Positions 10,108 through 10,655 of a stretch of 10,655 bases of DNA are shown here, one piece after another; within the stretch, counting starts at the first letter, position 1, and each line of letters starts with the position of its first letter. The DNA lies in assembly GCA_022704725.1 (NCBI GenBank), contig JAKJFV010000029.1, positions 1 to 10,655 of the forward strand, read 5' to 3'. The DNA is from Spirochaetota bacterium (GTDB lineage Bacteria; Spirochaetota; Spirochaetia; Treponematales; Treponemataceae). The notes beneath the pieces were generated by a model that saw only the letters and a list, made by a program, of their open reading frames with translations, made no database searches and had not been told where the DNA came from. Made by a program: the position numbers and the translations under genes.

Positions 10108-10655
10108 TCAGCTTATCTTATGTACAAATCTTTCAATTTTTTTAAGAAAATACAAGGCCGTTTTTTCAGTAAGAAAGTCATTGAGCATTGCAGCCATATT
10201 AGGTATTTCCCATTCATAAATATCATTTTTATGACATTTTGATAATGTTATATATTCTTTTAAGTATTTGTCTGCATACATATTCCTGACTTTATTCGTT
10301 ATGAATAATGCTATCGCGTTTTTTGTATCCGGTGATACACCATAGCGAAGTAAAAGATTTGTATGAGCAACATCGGAAAACCTGTTTCCAATAGTTGCGG
10401 TAGACCAGTCGAACACTATAAGCTTTTCATCTGTTATAAACACATTCTCAGGATGATAATCACTATGGCATAAGACAGCTTCATCTTTAAGCGAATTGAT
10501 ATATGAATATAATGTATCTTTTGTACTGTTTGACAGCATCCCGACAGCAGCAATTTTTGTAAATAACTGCTCCTTAATGCCCGGCAGCTTTAATTGTATT
10601 GGTTTGTGTAACTCATACTGTGTTTTTGCTAAAGGGACTGCAAAAGACATAGAAT
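10108..10655 (-). CDS. Aminoglycoside/choline kinase-fold phosphotransferase, C-terminal part, 5' end outside the window
   Basis: The visible 180-odd residues are the C-lobe of an APH-family small-molecule kinase. The catalytic loop is HSDYHPENV (Brenner motif H-x-D-x-x-x-x-N, near plus-strand 10445-10470), followed by the metal-binding Asp in LIVFDWSTATIGNRFSDVAHT. Both catalytic residues are present, so the enzyme looks active. The frame stays open to the window edge; the ATG at 10648-10650 is internal, because the ATP-binding N-lobe would lie to its 5' side. The helix-rich tail ends KKIERFVHKIS. Substrate unknown: members phosphorylate aminoglycosides, choline, homoserine or sugars, and nothing here shows antibiotic resistance. 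It converges on brnA with 133 bp between the stops. Confidence 0.88.
   Translation of the reverse strand, partial: SMSFAVPLAKTQYELHKPIQLKLPGIKEQLFTKIAAVGMLSNSTKDTLYSYINSLKDEAVLCHSDYHPENVFITDEKLIVFDWSTATIGNRFSDVAHTNLLLRYGVSPDTKNAIALFITNKVRNMYADKYLKEYITLSKCHKNDIYEWEIPNMAAMLNDFLTEKTALYFLKKIERFVHKIS

Noticed and set aside
10108..10655. Calling the kinase an aminoglycoside-resistance gene.
   Set aside because: Only the generic catalytic loop and metal-binding motif are visible; these are shared by many non-resistance kinases and the N-lobe is missing from the window.

Overview
The window reads as part of a low-GC chromosome carrying the right-hand part of an integrated element, followed by ordinary chromosomal genes mixed with toxin-antitoxin modules and gene debris. 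My best guess for the host is a spirochaete of the Treponema type. That rests on overall composition, the repeat-rich intergenic DNA and the flavour of the aldo/keto reductase and small membrane proteins; no single marker proves it.

Region 1 (1 to about 3510) is the element. It holds the C-terminal half of a tyrosine integrase whose N-terminus lies left of the window, an unknown 219-aa protein overlapping it by ATGA, an excisionase-like helix-turn-helix protein, an unknown 160-aa protein again joined by ATGA, a replication initiator resembling the gene II/X (Phage_CRI-like) family of filamentous phages and small plasmids, and a 70-aa protein overlapping the rep gene. All genes run rightwards and end at a GC-rich terminator (3168-3193). 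These genes are strikingly rich in CCCGG/CCGGG, which almost vanishes to the right. No relaxase, coat or export gene is visible, so the element could be a plasmid-like integrative element, a mobilizable element or a phage satellite.

Region 2 (3194-3833) is a non-coding junction. A 16-17 bp sequence resembling the 3' end of a tRNA (T-stem, acceptor stem, discriminator) occurs three times: direct at 3495, inverted at 3557 and direct at 3775. Copies 1 and 2 are the arms of a long palindrome with a terminator at its tip. Copies 2 and 3 bound about 200 bp of hairpin-rich DNA with visibly higher GC. Copy 3 is followed by a strong terminator. The simplest reading is a tRNA-end attachment site where more than one insertion has accumulated.

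Region 3 (3857-4469) is a complete mazEF toxin-antitoxin operon with a consensus promoter and an overlapping palindromic operator. Region 4 (4480-5625, minus) is an aldo/keto reductase with two C-terminal 4Fe-4S motifs. It is transcribed divergently, from back-to-back promoters, from a pair of related membrane proteins (5744-7118). A minus-strand operon of a lipoprotein and two small membrane proteins follows (7995 to 7134). Region 5 holds a GNAT acetyltransferase (8204-9004), a Nudix-like gene remnant, an intergenic stretch with a G9 tract, a complete brnTA toxin-antitoxin operon (9452-9974) and the C-terminal part of an aminoglycoside-phosphotransferase-fold kinase running off the right edge on the minus strand.

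Two promoters (before the reductase and before brnT) place the -10 box only 8 nt from the ATG, implying leaderless transcripts. No rRNA, CRISPR array, complete tRNA or IS transposase is visible.
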